From positions 1,827,501-1,891,500 of the forward strand of contig NZ_CP121695.1 in the NCBI RefSeq assembly GCF_029761915.1: a stretch of DNA of 64,000 bases. Direction: 5' to 3'. Position numbers and translations under genes: made by a program. Source of the DNA: Bradyrhizobium sp. CB1650 (GTDB lineage: Bacteria; Pseudomonadota; Alphaproteobacteria; Rhizobiales; Xanthobacteraceae). Every line of letters starts with the position of its first letter. Positions within the stretch are counted from its first letter, which is position 1. The notes beneath the pieces were generated by a model. The model worked only from the letters and a program-made list of their open reading frames with translations. It ran no database searches and had not been told where the DNA came from. Positions 63,616-64,000 of the stretch are shown here, piece by piece.

Positions 63616-64000
63616 ATGGCCAGCCTGTCGGCCTCGAACCATGTCGCCCGTGTCTTGTCTGTGGCCAACCACGTGGCCGACGTCGATGCCTCTTCGCGCA
63701 TCGCCAATTCCTGGCGGCGCTGCCTGATCAGCCACAAGCTCGATCCGGCCCGTCAGGGCCCTCCGCAGACGCTCACGGAAGCCGAGGTCCGCCACGTCGC
63801 CGAGCCGATGGAAGAGACGATCAGGCTCCTCACGCCCGAGCTCGATGATCTCGCCCGCGTGCTGCGTGATGCCGGCTACTGCGTCAATCTGGCTGACGCG
63901 AACGCAACCATGCTGTTCAGTCGCCTGCCAGGCGAGGCCGACGCAAAAATGTTCCTGGACTGGAAGATCTACACCGGCTCGAATTTCGCCGAAGCCTTTG
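63616..64000 (+). CDS. AcoR-like (GAF/Fis) regulator, 3' end missing
   Basis: The frame is open to the window end, giving 128 codons from an ATG at 63616. The N terminus reads ANHVADVDASSRIANSWRRC, then LTPELDDLARVLRDAGYCVNLADANATMLF, the start of the GAF part seen in AcoR-like acetoin or glycerol-metabolism regulators. The central AAA+ part and the C-terminal Fis-type helix-turn-helix would be beyond the window. It could regulate the upstream carboxylase operon, but no operator is visible. Confidence 0.7.
   Translation, partial: MASLSASNHVARVLSVANHVADVDASSRIANSWRRCLISHKLDPARQGPPQTLTEAEVRHVAEPMEETIRLLTPELDDLARVLRDAGYCVNLADANATMLFSRLPGEADAKMFLDWKIYTGSNFAEAF

Overview
The window is high-GC DNA from an alphaproteobacterium of the Bradyrhizobium/Rhodopseudomonas type (family Nitrobacteraceae). 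The call rests on gene content (PdhS-type cell-cycle kinase, phasins, a zinc-ligand-free DnaG, RpoH, a single-chain acyl-CoA carboxylase), on a tRNA-His with A73 and no G-1, and on many interspersed intergenic repeats of the kind common in that family. No replicon origin or plasmid backbone is visible, so it reads as ordinary chromosome with one small island.

Region by region. 1-9.8 kb: the 3' part of serA, a thiolase, two methyltransferases (one FkbM-type), a 1137-residue PAS/PdhS-type sensor kinase read leftward, and two phasin genes. 9.95-13.15 kb: a mini-island in the 3' end of tRNA-His, bounded by an 18-bp direct repeat (10010-10027 and 13132-13149). It holds a truncated integrase, two overlapping small genes (one with zinc-ligand CxxC motifs) and a DUF262 (GmrSD-like) gene whose 3' end is frameshifted. 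Next to it lie a GrlR-like gene and a RES-toxin remnant. 14.4-21.1 kb: a small secreted protein, an orphan ParA, two tiny related membrane proteins, a DapA-family lyase, two candidate small RNAs, lysR-trxB and an Lrp-family regulator. 21.1-31.5 kb: greA and carB, a divergent MFS/ArsR pair with matching operators, a tRNA-like element, a methyltransferase, a Dps-like protein, a cupin, carA and a YqeY-family protein.

31.7-41.1 kb: an acyl-CoA synthetase, a DUF2189 membrane protein, an ArsR-led operon of three tandem AHSA1/SRPBCC proteins, a secreted LVIVD-repeat protein with a small secreted partner, a LysE exporter, N-formylglutamate amidohydrolase, a gamma-glutamylcyclotransferase-like protein and a chlorite-dismutase-family protein. 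41.4-45.9 kb: dnaG-rpoD, the core macromolecular-synthesis pair. 46.5-54 kb: an MltB-like transglycosylase, a single-domain response regulator, a second LysE exporter, a 22-residue Lys/Ala peptide gene, a diguanylate cyclase, an amidase, rpoH, rluD and a DUF6476 gene with overlapping divergent start codons, and tRNA-Glu(CTC). 54-64 kb: a 2H phosphoesterase, a coiled-coil protein, a tautomerase/TetR divergent pair, a Cache-domain chemoreceptor, and an acyl-CoA synthetase plus single-chain acyl-CoA carboxylase, followed by the start of an AcoR-like regulator.

Most of the window is housekeeping. The parts that best deserve a second look are the tRNA-His mini-island, the two minus-strand RNA candidates between dapA-like and lysR (17860-18228), the 76-nt tRNA-like element with an eight-base anticodon loop (27220-27295) and the DnaG without zinc ligands. 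All functional calls come from reading motifs by eye; no database search was run.
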